DNA of 64,000 nt from JAAXGI01 sp965206975 (GTDB taxonomy: Bacteria; Gemmatimonadota; Gemmatimonadetes; Longimicrobiales; Gaopeijiaceae), in the NCBI GenBank assembly GCA_965206975.1, contig OZ242253.1, forward strand, positions 1,674,001-1,738,000, written 5' to 3'. Shown here piece by piece: positions 16,397 to 25,110 of this stretch. The number at the start of each line of letters is the position of its first letter. Position 1 is the first letter of the stretch. The notes under the pieces were generated by a model. That model ran no database searches and was not told the origin of the DNA. It saw only the letters and a list, made by a program, of their open reading frames with translations. The translations under genes were made by a program, and so were the position numbers.

Positions 16397-17455
16397 TCAG
16401 ACCCCAAGCTCCAGCTGTTCGATCTCCCCCGGACGCCGGAATGCGTCCGTCGAAAGCGCGGGCACCCTTCCCGCCAGGCCCGCGCGTCGACGGGCAACCC
16501 CGAAGAGCCCAGTCACCTGCTTGGCCATCGGTCCCTGTCCCTTCATCCGTGATGCGAGACGCGGATCGTTCAGGCGTCCGCCACGCATCTCCAAGATGCG
16601 GTTCACGACCTTGTCCCTACGGTCGGGAAAGTGCTTGCCAAGCCAGTCCACGAATAGATCCTTCACGGCGAAGGGAAGACGGATCGGTACACATCCTGCT
16701 GCCGTGGCTCCCCTTTCGGCCGACGCTTCTAGGATGGATGGGATCTCGTGGTCGTTGAGTCCCGGAATCACGGGTGCGATGAACACGGCCACTGGTATGC
16801 CCGCGTCCGTCAGGCGCTGCATGGCTTCAAGGCGACGAGCCGGAGCCGAGGCCCGGGGCTCCATGACCCCGTGGAGCTTCGGGTCCAGCGTGGTGACAGA
16901 GACCGCCACGCAGGCCGCGTCGTGTCGGGCGAGCCGGGACAGCAGGTCGATATCCCGGGTCACGAGGAAGCTCTTCGTGACGACCATCACCGGGTTTCTG
17001 AACTCGGCAGCCACCTCTAGACAGCCGCGTGTGATCCGCATCCGTCTCTCGATCGGCTGGTAGGGATCCGTGACCCCCGAGAGAGCCAGAGGCTGCGGCT
17101 TCCAGCGTGGGGACGAGAGCTCGTCGCGGAGTAGCTTCGCCGCGTCGGGCTTGACGAAGATCTTGGACTCGAAGTCCAGACCCGCCGAGAGGCCGAGATA
17201 CTCGTGCGTCGGCCGCGCGTAGCAGTAGACACAACCGTGCTCGCAGCCCCGATACGGATTCACGCTCGCGTCGAAACCGACGTCCGGGCTCGAGTTCGTG
17301 GCCACGATCGTCCGAGTGGAGTCCACGAGAAACTCCGTGGTTGGAGAGGGGTCCTCGGCGAGGCTCCACGCTTCTCGCTCAACGGTCAGTCGCTCGAAAC
17401 GGTTTGCCGGATTGGACGCTGCGCCCCTCCCGCGCACCACCGGAAGTTCTCTCAT
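16397..17455 (-). CDS. Radical SAM protein, PA0069 / Rv2578c family
   Basis: Radical SAM protein of 352 residues in the spore-photoproduct-lyase-like PA0069/Rv2578c branch. The cluster motif is C-E-H-G-C-V-Y-C-Y-A-R-P-T-H within about residues 70-85, where Y-A-R-P-T-H-E-Y is diagnostic. G-V-T-D-P-Y-Q-P-I-E follows as a substrate-side loop. The reaction is not established for this branch; a DNA-repair role is often guessed from fold. Here it is divergent (74-base gap) from an AlkA-type glycosylase and upstream of mutM, a context that fits DNA repair. Confidence 0.9.
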   Translation of the reverse strand: MRELPVVRGRGAASNPANRFERLTVEREAWSLAEDPSPTTEFLVDSTRTIVATNSSPDVGFDASVNPYRGCEHGCVYCYARPTHEYLGLSAGLDFESKIFVKPDAAKLLRDELSSPRWKPQPLALSGVTDPYQPIERRMRITRGCLEVAAEFRNPVMVVTKSFLVTRDIDLLSRLARHDAACVAVSVTTLDPKLHGVMEPRASAPARRLEAMQRLTDAGIPVAVFIAPVIPGLNDHEIPSILEASAERGATAAGCVPIRLPFAVKDLFVDWLGKHFPDRRDKVVNRILEMRGGRLNDPRLASRMKGQGPMAKQVTGLFGVARRRAGLAGRVPALSTDAFRRPGEIEQLELGV

Positions 17456-17529
17456 CGATCTCGCGTTCGGTGTTTATTCGGTGATCATATCGCCTGGCTT
17501 CCTGGAAGGAAAGGGGTCATCTTCGCGCG

Positions 17530-18150
17530 ATGAAACCGACTGCGGCCGAGATGAGGGAGCTGAAGCGCCGGGATCCGGTTCTTGCGAAGGCCATGAGCGG
17601 CCTCCCACCCTTTCCGGATTTCCCGGTCGGGAGGCTGCGCGGCTCGCATTTTCACGCCTTGGCCCGCTCCATCATCTACCAACAGCTTGCGACCCCAGCT
17701 GCTGCTGCCATCTACGGACGCGTCAGGCGTCTGGGCCCGGGGCCCCGCTTCCCTACGCCCGAACAGGCACTGGCGTTGGCGGACGAAGAGCTTCGAGGGG
17801 TCGGCCTTTCGGGGAACAAGGTGCGAGCCTTGAAGGACCTCGCGCTGAAGACCGTGAGCGGGGAGCTCGGGCTGCGGAGTATCGGGCGCCTCTCGGACGA
17901 CGAGGTCGTCCGGCGGCTCACGACGGTCTGGGGTATCGGAGAATGGACGGCGCAGATGTTTCTCATCTTCAAGCTCGGTCGGCCGGACGTGATGCCTGCC
18001 GGTGACCTCGGGGTTCAGGAGGGCCTCCGGATCCTGGACGGGCTGGACGACCGTCCGAAGCCGGAGATCCTCATGGCCCGGGCCGAAGTGTGGCGTCCAC
18101 TCCGGAGCGTCGCCGCGTGGTTCCTCTGGCGCCTCACGGACAGGCGGTGA
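17530..18150 (+). CDS. DNA-3-methyladenine glycosylase, AlkA/HhH-GPD type
   Basis: Monofunctional base-excision glycosylase of 206 residues. The helix-hairpin-helix is L-T-T-V-W-G-I-G-E-W-T-A-Q-M (about residues 135-148), followed by the GPD segment with candidate catalytic Asp in P-A-G-D-L-G-V-Q. The S-I-I-Y-Q-Q-L motif near residue 40 is typical of the short AlkA relatives (Mag1/AlkA core without the N-terminal extra domain). Expected substrates are 3-methyladenine and related alkylated purines. Shares a 74-base divergent promoter region with the radical SAM gene. Confidence 0.9.
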   Translation: MKPTAAEMRELKRRDPVLAKAMSGLPPFPDFPVGRLRGSHFHALARSIIYQQLATPAAAAIYGRVRRLGPGPRFPTPEQALALADEELRGVGLSGNKVRALKDLALKTVSGELGLRSIGRLSDDEVVRRLTTVWGIGEWTAQMFLIFKLGRPDVMPAGDLGVQEGLRILDGLDDRPKPEILMARAEVWRPLRSVAAWFLWRLTDRR

Positions 18151-18948
18151 TGCGACCTCGGCCGCAACGCGCAAGAGAGCGGTAGGCTTGAGGAGGAAGG
18201 CGTGATCGCAGTGCCGAGTGCTTCGCCAACCGCGTGCCCGCCGACACCGCAGGCTCCGACGCTCTCTCACCGCGTGGCTTCGTGCGCAGCGGAGGAAACC
18301 GTCTTCGCCGACTTCCGCGCACCCTTCCGGACTCGACGTGGATGGAGGGTACCTACTTGAGTCCGTCGGGTCGGTTGCGGGATGTCCCGAACGCCCGGCA
18401 TGTTGGCGGACTACGTCGCCTTCTTCACCAGTACATGCCCAGGCGGATGATCTCAAAGCCGGACAGCCCCCGCTTTCGCCGCCTGCGCGGTCCTCCCGGA
18501 ATTCGCGCAACCTCAGTCGGCGTGAGCTCCCCGCTGGAGCCGGGTGATGGAGGCTGGCTCGGTCGCGGTGCTGCCGGTCGGCGCTGAGACCGGTAATGAT
18601 CTGGGAAACGCTGCATCCGGTGCCGGGTGCTCCTGGCGCTGCGATCGTCGGGTTCTCGCATTCGGTATCGCGCATCGCCGCGGGGTTGCGCTCGGTGGTA
18701 GAATCTACTTCCGATGAAGACTAGACGAGGCCAGCGGGGGTACGGGTGGGGTAGCGCCGCGCGCGTGGTGATTTCGGGATCAGGACGATCCTATCACCTT
18801 GAGGCCCGCCATCTAACGGATCCACTGCCGGGACGTACTGTGCTGGGGCATGAGCTTGGGTGGGCAGGTCCGGGACGAGGCCCGTGAGAACAGACGTCCG
18901 CCCGTTCCGTTCCCGATCTCCTCGGCCTCATCGCGGAACGCGCGTCTG
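18151..18948. other. 800-bp gap, no supported gene
   Basis: No gene I can support. A stretch near 18540-18600 reads like a few residues of a hydrolase start (E-A-G-S-V-A-V-L-P-V-G-A), but the frame soon loses sense, so it may be a relic or chance. The oxidoreductase frame is open from 18850, but its first 33 codons lack family similarity, so the true start is 18949. No clear promoter or terminator. Confidence 0.35.
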
Positions 18949-19980
18949 ATGCGTGCGGCCATCTATTCCGAGCACGGCGGGCCCGAAGTTATCCGGATCG
19001 CCGAACTCCGGGATCCCGAGCCAGGGCCCGGCGAGGTGCGGCTCCGCGTCGCTTGCACCTCGCTGAATCATCTCGACCTGTGGCTTCGCCGAGGCACCCC
19101 GGTCCCCGTCCCGATGCCCCATGTGGGCGGCTCGGACATCGCCGGCGTGGTGGATCGACTGGGCCGTGGGGTAGACGGGGTGGCGCTCGGGACGCGCGTC
19201 GTTGCGGATCCTTCTCTGGATTGGGACTGGTACCAGGCGCGCGCGCGTGGGGAGGCGCTGCCGAACCCCCGATTTCGCGTCATTGGAGAACACACCCAGG
19301 GCGGGCTCGCCGAGTACGCCCTGGTTCCGGCAGCGAATCTTCTGCAGGTACCCGAGAGAATCTCGATGGAGACGGCCGCCGCCGCGGGCCTCGCCTACGT
19401 CACTGCCTGGCGTGCACTGATCAGCCGTGGGCGGCTCCAGCCGGGCGAACGGGTCCTGGTCACGGGGGCCTCGGGCGGGGTCGCAACGGCCGGCGTACAG
19501 ATCGCGGCCGCGGCCGGCGCGACCGTGTTCGCCGTGACGGCGGGAAGGGAGAATTCCGTGCGACTCATGGACTTGGGAGCGGACGTCGTGATCGACCGAG
19601 AGGAAGGCTCCCTCGGTGACCTTCTCCGCGAGGCCACCGGGACACGGCGGGTGGATCTGGTTCTTGACTCCGTGGGGGAGGCGATCTGGAGCGACCTCAT
19701 CAAGACGCTCAGTCTGGGCGGTCGCCTTGTGACCTACGGTGCCACGACCGGCCCGCACGCGCCCCTGGACCTGCGCCGCGTCTTCTGGAAGCAGCTCTCC
19801 ATCCTGGGCAGCACGACCGGAAGCCAAAAGGAATACCGGGACGCGATGAACTTGGTCTTCTCCGGACGCCTCACTCCGGTTGTGGACCGCGTGCTTCCCC
19901 TCGAACGGACGGCTGAGGCCCACCGACTCCTCGAGGCGGGGGAGGTGTTCGGCAAGCTCGTGATCCGGCCCGGCGATTGA
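18949..19980 (+). CDS. Zinc-free MDR-type quinone oxidoreductase / alcohol dehydrogenase
   Basis: NAD(P)-dependent medium-chain dehydrogenase/reductase, 343 residues, starting at ATG 18949 (M-R-A-A-I-Y-S-E-H-G-G-P-E). The Rossmann part begins V-L-V-T-G-A-S-G-G-V-A near residue 165. The N-terminal GroES-like half has S-L-N-H-L-D-L-W and G-S-D-I-A-G-V-V. The zinc-binding cysteine/histidine set of true alcohol dehydrogenases is absent, favouring a quinone or enone reductase. First gene of a five-gene chain to 23215 in which each junction overlaps or nearly does. Substrate unknown. Confidence 0.85.
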   Translation: MRAAIYSEHGGPEVIRIAELRDPEPGPGEVRLRVACTSLNHLDLWLRRGTPVPVPMPHVGGSDIAGVVDRLGRGVDGVALGTRVVADPSLDWDWYQARARGEALPNPRFRVIGEHTQGGLAEYALVPAANLLQVPERISMETAAAAGLAYVTAWRALISRGRLQPGERVLVTGASGGVATAGVQIAAAAGATVFAVTAGRENSVRLMDLGADVVIDREEGSLGDLLREATGTRRVDLVLDSVGEAIWSDLIKTLSLGGRLVTYGATTGPHAPLDLRRVFWKQLSILGSTTGSQKEYRDAMNLVFSGRLTPVVDRVLPLERTAEAHRLLEAGEVFGKLVIRPGD

Positions 19981-19988
19981 CGCGGATC

Positions 19989-20309
19989 ATGGAGCTTCGG
20001 GAGGCGCAGCGCAGGGTCGACGAGTGGATCTCGAAGTTCGAGGAAGGCTACTGGCCCCCGCTTGTGAACCTTGCGCGCCTGGCCGAGGAGGTCGGAGAGC
20101 TGGCTTGCGAGCTCAACCATCGCTACGGGCCGAAGAAAAAGAAGGCCGACGAGCCGGAGGGGGACCTGGCCCTGGAACTCGCGGACGTGCTCTTCGTTCT
20201 TCTCGTGCTCGCGAACGAGCAGGGGATCGATCTCGACGAGGCGCTTGAGCGCACGCTAGAGAAGTACAGGATCCGGGATTCGGGGCGCTGGGCCCCACGG
20301 GGCAAATGA
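19989..20309 (+). CDS. MazG-like nucleotide pyrophosphohydrolase
   Basis: All-alpha NTP pyrophosphatase of 106 residues, single MazG-like domain. The metal site is E-E-V-G-E-L (E-x3-E) near residue 35 and E-L-A-D-V-L-F (E-x2-D) near residue 67. Such enzymes hydrolyse aberrant or excess (d)NTPs to NMP and pyrophosphate. A TTG at 19977, overlapping the upstream TGA, is an alternative start. The stop overlaps the ATG of the glycosyltransferase (ATGA), so this gene is inside the operon. Confidence 0.87.
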   Translation: MELREAQRRVDEWISKFEEGYWPPLVNLARLAEEVGELACELNHRYGPKKKKADEPEGDLALELADVLFVLLVLANEQGIDLDEALERTLEKYRIRDSGRWAPRGK

Positions 20310-21505
20310 TCGTTGTGCTTTGTCTCGCGACCCTGCCGTGGTTGGTGGTGGCCGCGATCGCGGCCTTCAGGGTGCGAGACCCGCCCCCCCTCCCGCGTCC
20401 CGAGTCCGATTGCCTCTCCGATGACGACGAGCCCCCCTCCGTTCGAATCGTAATCCCTGCCTGGAACGAGGAGCGTAGCATCGGGTCGTGCCTCCATTCT
20501 CTCTCTCGGCAGGAATATCCCGACTTCAGCATCACTGTGGTCGACGATCGATCCGTGGATGAGACTCGTCAGCTTGCCCTGGCCGTACCCTGCGGGAATG
20601 CTCGAAGCATTCGCGTGGTCAGCGGTGAGCCGCTTCCGGCGGGGTGGTTCGGCAAATCTTGGGCGTGCGCCCAGGGGGCGCGGTAGGCCAGTGAGGACCT
20701 TCTCCTCTTCACGGATGCGGACACGATCCATGAGCCGGACCTCCTGCGCCTCGCGCTGGGGGCACTCCTTGAGGATGAGGCGTCCGCCGTCTCCCTCCTC
20801 GGCAGGCAGGAGCTCGGGAGTTTCGGAGAACGGCTCGTTCAGCTGCAGATCTTCACCCTCCTCGGCCTGCGGTTTCGGAAGGTAGGGAGGCCCCTCGGGC
20901 GCGAGCAGCAGAGGGACGCGATGGCGAATGGACAGTATATCCTCGTGCGGCGCTCCGCGTACGAGGATATCGAGGGTCACGGAAGCGTCCGGAGCGAAGT
21001 CGTCGAGGACCTGAGGCTTGCGCAGGTGCTCACCGGCGCGGGTCACCGGCTGAGTCTCCGACTCGCCGTGCACGGACTCTCCACCCGGATGTATCACTCG
21101 CTTCGGGAGGTCTTGGACGGTTGGACGAAGAACCTGGCGATCGGAGCGAGCCAGTCCGGTGGACTGTGGGGCCGCCTAGCGTTGACGGCGATCTTGGGCT
21201 ACGCAGTCCTCGTGTGGATTCTTCCCCCAGCAGTGTTCCTCGTGCTGGGGACTTCCACGGTGTTCGGAGGCTACCGCCCCGGGGCCGCCCTTGCATGGTC
21301 GGGGCTGGTAGCTCTGACGGGACTCTTGGTCTGGGTCAGGATAAACCGCCGCTATGGTGTCTCCTGGGGCTACGCCTTCCTGTATCCGATCGGCGCGGCG
21401 GCGCTCGGGCTCATCGCGCTTCGAAGCGGCTGGCGTGGACATCGCCGCGTGGAGTGGAAGGGCCGAAGGTATTCGAAGGGTGAGATGCTCGGTGAATCGG
21501 GCTGA
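20306..21505 (+). pseudogene. Family 2 glycosyltransferase with in-frame amber codon
   Basis: Membrane-anchored GT2 enzyme. The first 126 codons (20306-20683) give an N-terminal helix and V-R-I-V-I-P-A-W-N-E-E-R, then V-V-D-D-R-S-V-D. A TAG at 20684-20686 then interrupts, and the same frame continues without loss to 21505. The rest has the metal-binding D-A-D (L-L-L-F-T-D-A-D-T), E-V-V-E-D-L-R-L (acceptor base region), G-W-T-K-N-L and two or three C-terminal membrane helices. Read through, it is 399 residues. The family resembles transferases acting on carotenoid or lipid acceptors. CAG to TAG is the simplest origin of the stop. Upstream and downstream genes overlap it by ATGA and by 14 bases. 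Confidence 0.85.
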
Positions 21506-22724
21506 TTTGCTGAAGCGCCTCGCCATCGAGGAAGGCTTCGAGCTCGCCGGCATCTCCCCTCCCGACCCGTCGCGGCACCTCGCGCTCCTTGACCGCTGGA
21601 TCCGCCGGGGGTGGGGAGGCTCGATGGAATACATGGCGTGCCCCTCGAACCTCGCCCGGAGGGGCGATCTTCGGAGGATCATGCCGGAGGTCCGATCCGT
21701 CCTCGTCGTCGCCCAGAACTACTACCGGGCAGATCCCGGGGACGTCCCCGCCGATCCGAGCCGGGGCATCATCGCCCGTTATGCAAGAGGCCGCGACTAC
21801 CACCGCATCGCGGCGCGGGCCCTCGGGAAGGTTCACCGCCGCTTCGAGGAGGAGGAGGGCCGCCAAGTGCCGGGGCGAGTCTACGTGGACACGGGCCCGA
21901 TCCTCGAGCGCGAGCTGGCCGACCGGGCCGGTCTCGGCTGGTTCGGCCGGAACACGATGATGATCCACCCGAAGGCGGGATCCTACTTCTTCCTGGGGAT
22001 CCTCCTCCTCGCCATTGAGATTGAGCCCGACGAGCCGCTCGGAAGGGATCACTGCGGGAACTGCCGGGCATGCCTAGACGCATGCCCGACGTCCGCGCTT
22101 CTGGGGCGCGGGGAGGACGGCGCACCGCTCATGGATGCCTCCCGGTGCATCTCCTATCTGACGATCGAGAACCGCGGTGCGATCCCCGTGGAGTTGCGGT
22201 CCAGGATCGGAAACCGGATATACGGGTGCGACATCTGCCAAGAGGTGTGTCCGTTCAACGTGCGCTTCGTCGCTCCGGCCGCCGAACCGGGTTACGCCGC
22301 ACGAGCGCCGGGCGAGCTGCCCCCGGGTGTCGAGCCCCTTGGCGGGCCGGGCGATCGAGCCCCGCATCCGGGAACGGACGGGCCGTCCCTCACCGAGCTC
22401 ATGGGTATGAACGACGAGTCCTGGGAGGCCTTCTCTCGCGGGTCGGCGATCCGCCGGGCCGGACGGGCCGGATTCCTCCGGAATGTGGCCGTCGCGCTCG
22501 GGAACTGGGGATCAAGGGCCGCTGTGCCGGCGCTCCATGCGGCGCTTCGCGATCCGGAACCGCTCGTGCGCGGGCACGTCGCCTGGAGCCTGGGCCGGAT
22601 CGGGTCCGGCCGTGCGCTGGACGCTCTCAGGGGGGTGCTCCCTGGCGAGGACGACGCCTGGGTGCGCGGGGAGATGACGCGGGCTCTCGGCGCCGAGGAC
22701 CCGATCCGGGCCAGCGCCCCATGA
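21492..22724 (+). CDS. queG: Epoxyqueuosine reductase
   Basis: Cobalamin and iron-sulphur enzyme performing the last step of queuosine synthesis on tRNA, 410 residues. I start at the GTG at 21492 (V-N-R-A-D-L-L-K), inside the end of the glycosyltransferase. Two [4Fe-4S] motifs are present: C-G-N-C-R-A-C-L-D-A-C-P and C-D-I-C-Q-E-V-C-P. The N-terminal cobalamin-binding region includes Y-A-R-G-R-D-Y-H and V-D-T-G-P-I-L-E-R. The final 100 residues form a HEAT-like repeat pair (A-V-P-A-L-H-A-A-L and R-A-L-D-A-L-R), as in longer QueG proteins. Complements queE at 3.7 kb. Confidence 0.95.
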   Translation: MNRADLLKRLAIEEGFELAGISPPDPSRHLALLDRWIRRGWGGSMEYMACPSNLARRGDLRRIMPEVRSVLVVAQNYYRADPGDVPADPSRGIIARYARGRDYHRIAARALGKVHRRFEEEEGRQVPGRVYVDTGPILERELADRAGLGWFGRNTMMIHPKAGSYFFLGILLLAIEIEPDEPLGRDHCGNCRACLDACPTSALLGRGEDGAPLMDASRCISYLTIENRGAIPVELRSRIGNRIYGCDICQEVCPFNVRFVAPAAEPGYAARAPGELPPGVEPLGGPGDRAPHPGTDGPSLTELMGMNDESWEAFSRGSAIRRAGRAGFLRNVAVALGNWGSRAAVPALHAALRDPEPLVRGHVAWSLGRIGSGRALDALRGVLPGEDDAWVRGEMTRALGAEDPIRASAP

Positions 22725-23215
22725 TCTCCCTCTACTACGTGAGCGTATCGATCCACGTCGCCGCCGCGCTCTTCTGGATCGGAGGGATGTGGTTCCTCGC
22801 GCTCGTCGGGGCGCCTGTCCTTCGCCGCGTGGAATCTCCAGAGCTTCGAAGAGACATCTTCCGGATGCTGGGCGAGCGCTTCCGCTGGCTCGGGTGGTGG
22901 GCGATCGCCCTCCTTGTGGCGACGGGGATACTCAACCTCTCGCTGAGAGGGCTCCTGAGTGCGGAGGTGCTGGGGTCTGGCGCCTTCTGGCAGAGCCGGC
23001 TCGGAGAGGCGCTGGCGTGGAAGCTGGTCGGCGTCGCGGCGATGATCGCCGGAAGCCTCGTCCATGATTTCTACTTGGGTCCCTCGGCCTCCCGGCTCGA
23101 GCCCGGTTCCCGGGCCCAAGCCACGGTCCGGCGGTGGGCGGCGTGGCTCGCTCGAGCGAATGCAGTCATTGGACTCGGCGTGATCTACGCCGCTACGATC
23201 CTCGTTCGGGGCTGA
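22721..23215 (+). CDS. CopD-like integral membrane protein
   Basis: Four-helix membrane protein of 164 residues, starting at an ATG that overlaps the queG stop (ATGA). The first helix holds H-V-A-A-A-L-F-W-I-G-G-M-W-F, the usual opening of the CopD/DUF4149-like group. A later helix holds I-A-G-S-L-V-H-D-F-Y-L-G-P. In-membrane histidines and the W-x-G motif suggest binding of haem or copper, but the role is not established. Last gene of the operon, followed by a strong hairpin. Confidence 0.8.
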   Translation: MISLYYVSVSIHVAAALFWIGGMWFLALVGAPVLRRVESPELRRDIFRMLGERFRWLGWWAIALLVATGILNLSLRGLLSAEVLGSGAFWQSRLGEALAWKLVGVAAMIAGSLVHDFYLGPSASRLEPGSRAQATVRRWAAWLARANAVIGLGVIYAATILVRG

Positions 23216-23301
23216 CCGAGCGTCCGGCAATGCACGAGCGCACGGTTCCCGGACGGCCAACCTGCGGCCCTCCCCGCGAGCGACGCGTCCGCTCTGGTCG
23301 T

Positions 23302-23333
23302 CGGCCTTGCCCGGAAGGGCCCGGGCAAGGCCG
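23302..23333. terminator. 13-bp hairpin between convergent operons
   Basis: Arms CGGCCTTGCCCGG and CCGGGCAAGGCCG pair perfectly around a six-base AAGGGC loop. It lies in the 154-base gap between the plus-strand CopD-like gene and the minus-strand argG, so it could stop transcription from both sides. A U-tract is missing on both strands, so Rho-independent action is likely weak or assisted. Confidence 0.65.
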
Positions 23334-23369
23334 GCCCCTCGGAGGAGGCGGGTACCGCAGCGCCGCTTC

Positions 23370-24611
23370 TTACGCCACTCCGGTCTTTCGGAGGATCAGC
23401 TTGTGGGCCCGAAGCCGGAGCGCGTTGATCCGTATGAACCCCCGGGCGTCCTCCTGATCGTATCCACCCGCCATGTCCATCGAGGAGAGTTCCTGGTCGT
23501 AGAGCGAGGTCGACGACGTGCGCCCGAGCGACCGCAGACCGCCCCGGTAGAGCTCGATCCGCACGCTGCCGTCGATGAGCTTCTCCGACTGCGCAAAGGC
23601 CGCCCGGATAAAGTCCATCTCGGGGGAGAACCAGAACCCGTTATAGATCAGCTCTGCGAAGCGGGGCGAGAGCATGTCTCTCAGGCGGAGCACCTCCCGG
23701 TCCATCGCCATCCCCTCGAGGTCACGGAGCGCGTGGTGAAGTACCGTGCCGCCCGGGGTCTCGTAGACGCCACGTGACTTGATTCCAACGAAGCGGTTTT
23801 CGACCATGTCGACCCGGCCGACCCCGTGGAGGCCGCCGGTCTCGTTCAGGTACTCGAAGAGTGCGACGGGCTCCGTGTGAATCGTTCCGTCATCGAGATT
23901 CTCGACCCCGGTGGGGATCGAGTCATTGAAGTCGATTCGGAGGCGCGCGGGTTCCGCCGGCGCCTCCATGGGAGAGCGCGTCAGCTTGAACATGTCGTCG
24001 GGAGGCGGGAGATCCGGGTCCTCCAGGATCCCGGCCTCGTAGGAGCGGTGCATGAGGTTCTCATCGCTCGAGAAGGGCTTGTCAGCCGTGGCCTCGACGG
24101 GGATCCCGTGCTCCTTGGCGAAGCCTAGTAGGTCGCTTCGACCCTGGAAGCGCTCGAGGAACGCTCGCTGTTTCCAGGGGGCGATCACCTCTAGCTGAGG
24201 CCCGAGCGCTGCGTAGGCGAGCTCGAAGCGCACCTGGTCGTTCCCTTTTCCGGTGGCGCCGTGCGCGAGCGCGCCGGCCCCCCGATCGAGCGCGGCCTCG
24301 ACCTGGCGCTTTGCAATGACGGGGCGGGCGAGGGAGGTTCCCAAGAGGTAGCGATTCTCGTATACCGCGTTGCCGGCAATCGCGGGGAAGATGAAGTCGG
24401 TGACGAACTCCGCCTTCAGATCGTCTACCACGACCTCGTGGGCACCGGTCGCGAGCGCACGGGCCCCGATGTCGTCGAAGTCTTCCTTCTGCCCCACATC
24501 CGCCACGTAGGCGATCACCTCGTGACCGCGGTCGATGAGCGTCTTCAGGATGCAGGCGGTATCCAGTCCCCCGCTGTAGGCGAGTACGACCTTCCTTGAG
24601 CTTCCTTCCAT
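23370..24611 (-). CDS. argG: Argininosuccinate synthase
   Basis: Joins citrulline and aspartate at the expense of ATP to give argininosuccinate; 413 residues, as expected. The N-type ATP pyrophosphatase loop is A-Y-S-G-G-L-D-T (about residues 11-18). G-A-T-G-K-G-N-D-Q-V-R-F-E (ATP/citrulline contacts) and E-N-R-Y-L-L-G-T-S-L-A-R-P are complete. Single-gene transcript on the minus strand; the upstream region contains an ARG box, which points to ArgR-type arginine repression. argH is not adjacent, and argJ lies at 56.4 kb. Confidence 0.97.
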   Translation of the reverse strand: MEGSSRKVVLAYSGGLDTACILKTLIDRGHEVIAYVADVGQKEDFDDIGARALATGAHEVVVDDLKAEFVTDFIFPAIAGNAVYENRYLLGTSLARPVIAKRQVEAALDRGAGALAHGATGKGNDQVRFELAYAALGPQLEVIAPWKQRAFLERFQGRSDLLGFAKEHGIPVEATADKPFSSDENLMHRSYEAGILEDPDLPPPDDMFKLTRSPMEAPAEPARLRIDFNDSIPTGVENLDDGTIHTEPVALFEYLNETGGLHGVGRVDMVENRFVGIKSRGVYETPGGTVLHHALRDLEGMAMDREVLRLRDMLSPRFAELIYNGFWFSPEMDFIRAAFAQSEKLIDGSVRIELYRGGLRSLGRTSSTSLYDQELSSMDMAGGYDQEDARGFIRINALRLRAHKLILRKTGVA

Positions 24612-25110
24612 TCTTGATCTTCCCGGTATCCTCTACACCGTATAATCATGCTACCAAAGTGCATAAAAATACAACAAGTCCGCCGCGGCGAACAAGTGCT
24701 CTCCGTAGTGGGTCGACCACTACGAGCAGGGAGGCATGCCTCTGCCTCCTCGAGGATCGGTGGCGAGGCGCATCGTCAGGCCAAGGCCGGCGAAGACTGT
24801 CATCGAGGATGCGGGCGCCGCAACCTCTTGTCCGTGCTGTGGCGCTGCCGGCGTACGGATTCTCGGGGAGGAGCCTCCTCCGACACCGGGTCTCGCGTTC
24901 CCCCACCCGGCTCGCACGCTACCTGCGGTCAGCTCACGAGACGATAGAGGACCGCCAATTCACAACCCGGAGTCCGAGAGAATCTCGCGTCCACCCGATC
25001 CGCGAGCGCGAGCCTCGTCCATCGGTTGCGCCAAGGCCCGGACTCGGCGACGTTTTCGCGGGCACGCTCCCACGTATGACTCGGCTGGCTCTCGTATCGG
25101 CAGACACATC
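24612..25110. other. Divergent regulatory region argG / CoA-transferase
   Basis: The part nearest argG is clearly AT-rich relative to the window and holds the ARG box (24660-24673) and a promoter-like block. The remainder up to 25110 has no recognisable gene: the CoA-transferase frame is open from 24736, but its first 125 codons have no family similarity. A TATAAT on the plus strand at about 24642 lacks a good -35. Confidence 0.5.
24660..24673 (-). promoter_or_regulatory. ARG box upstream of argG
   Basis: Read toward argG the site is TGTATTTTTATGCA, matching the ArgR half-site pattern TG-N-AT-N4-AT-N-CA at every fixed position. It is centred about 56 bases upstream of the argG ATG. TTTATG within it and TATACG 17 bases further down could form the -35 and -10, so a bound repressor would block polymerase. 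The regulator gene is not in this window. Consensus from the Escherichia coli and Bacillus ArgR/AhrC families. Confidence 0.75.

Noticed and set aside
18540..18600. Creatininase-like fragment
   Set aside because: Only about a dozen residues resemble the family and the frame soon loses sense.
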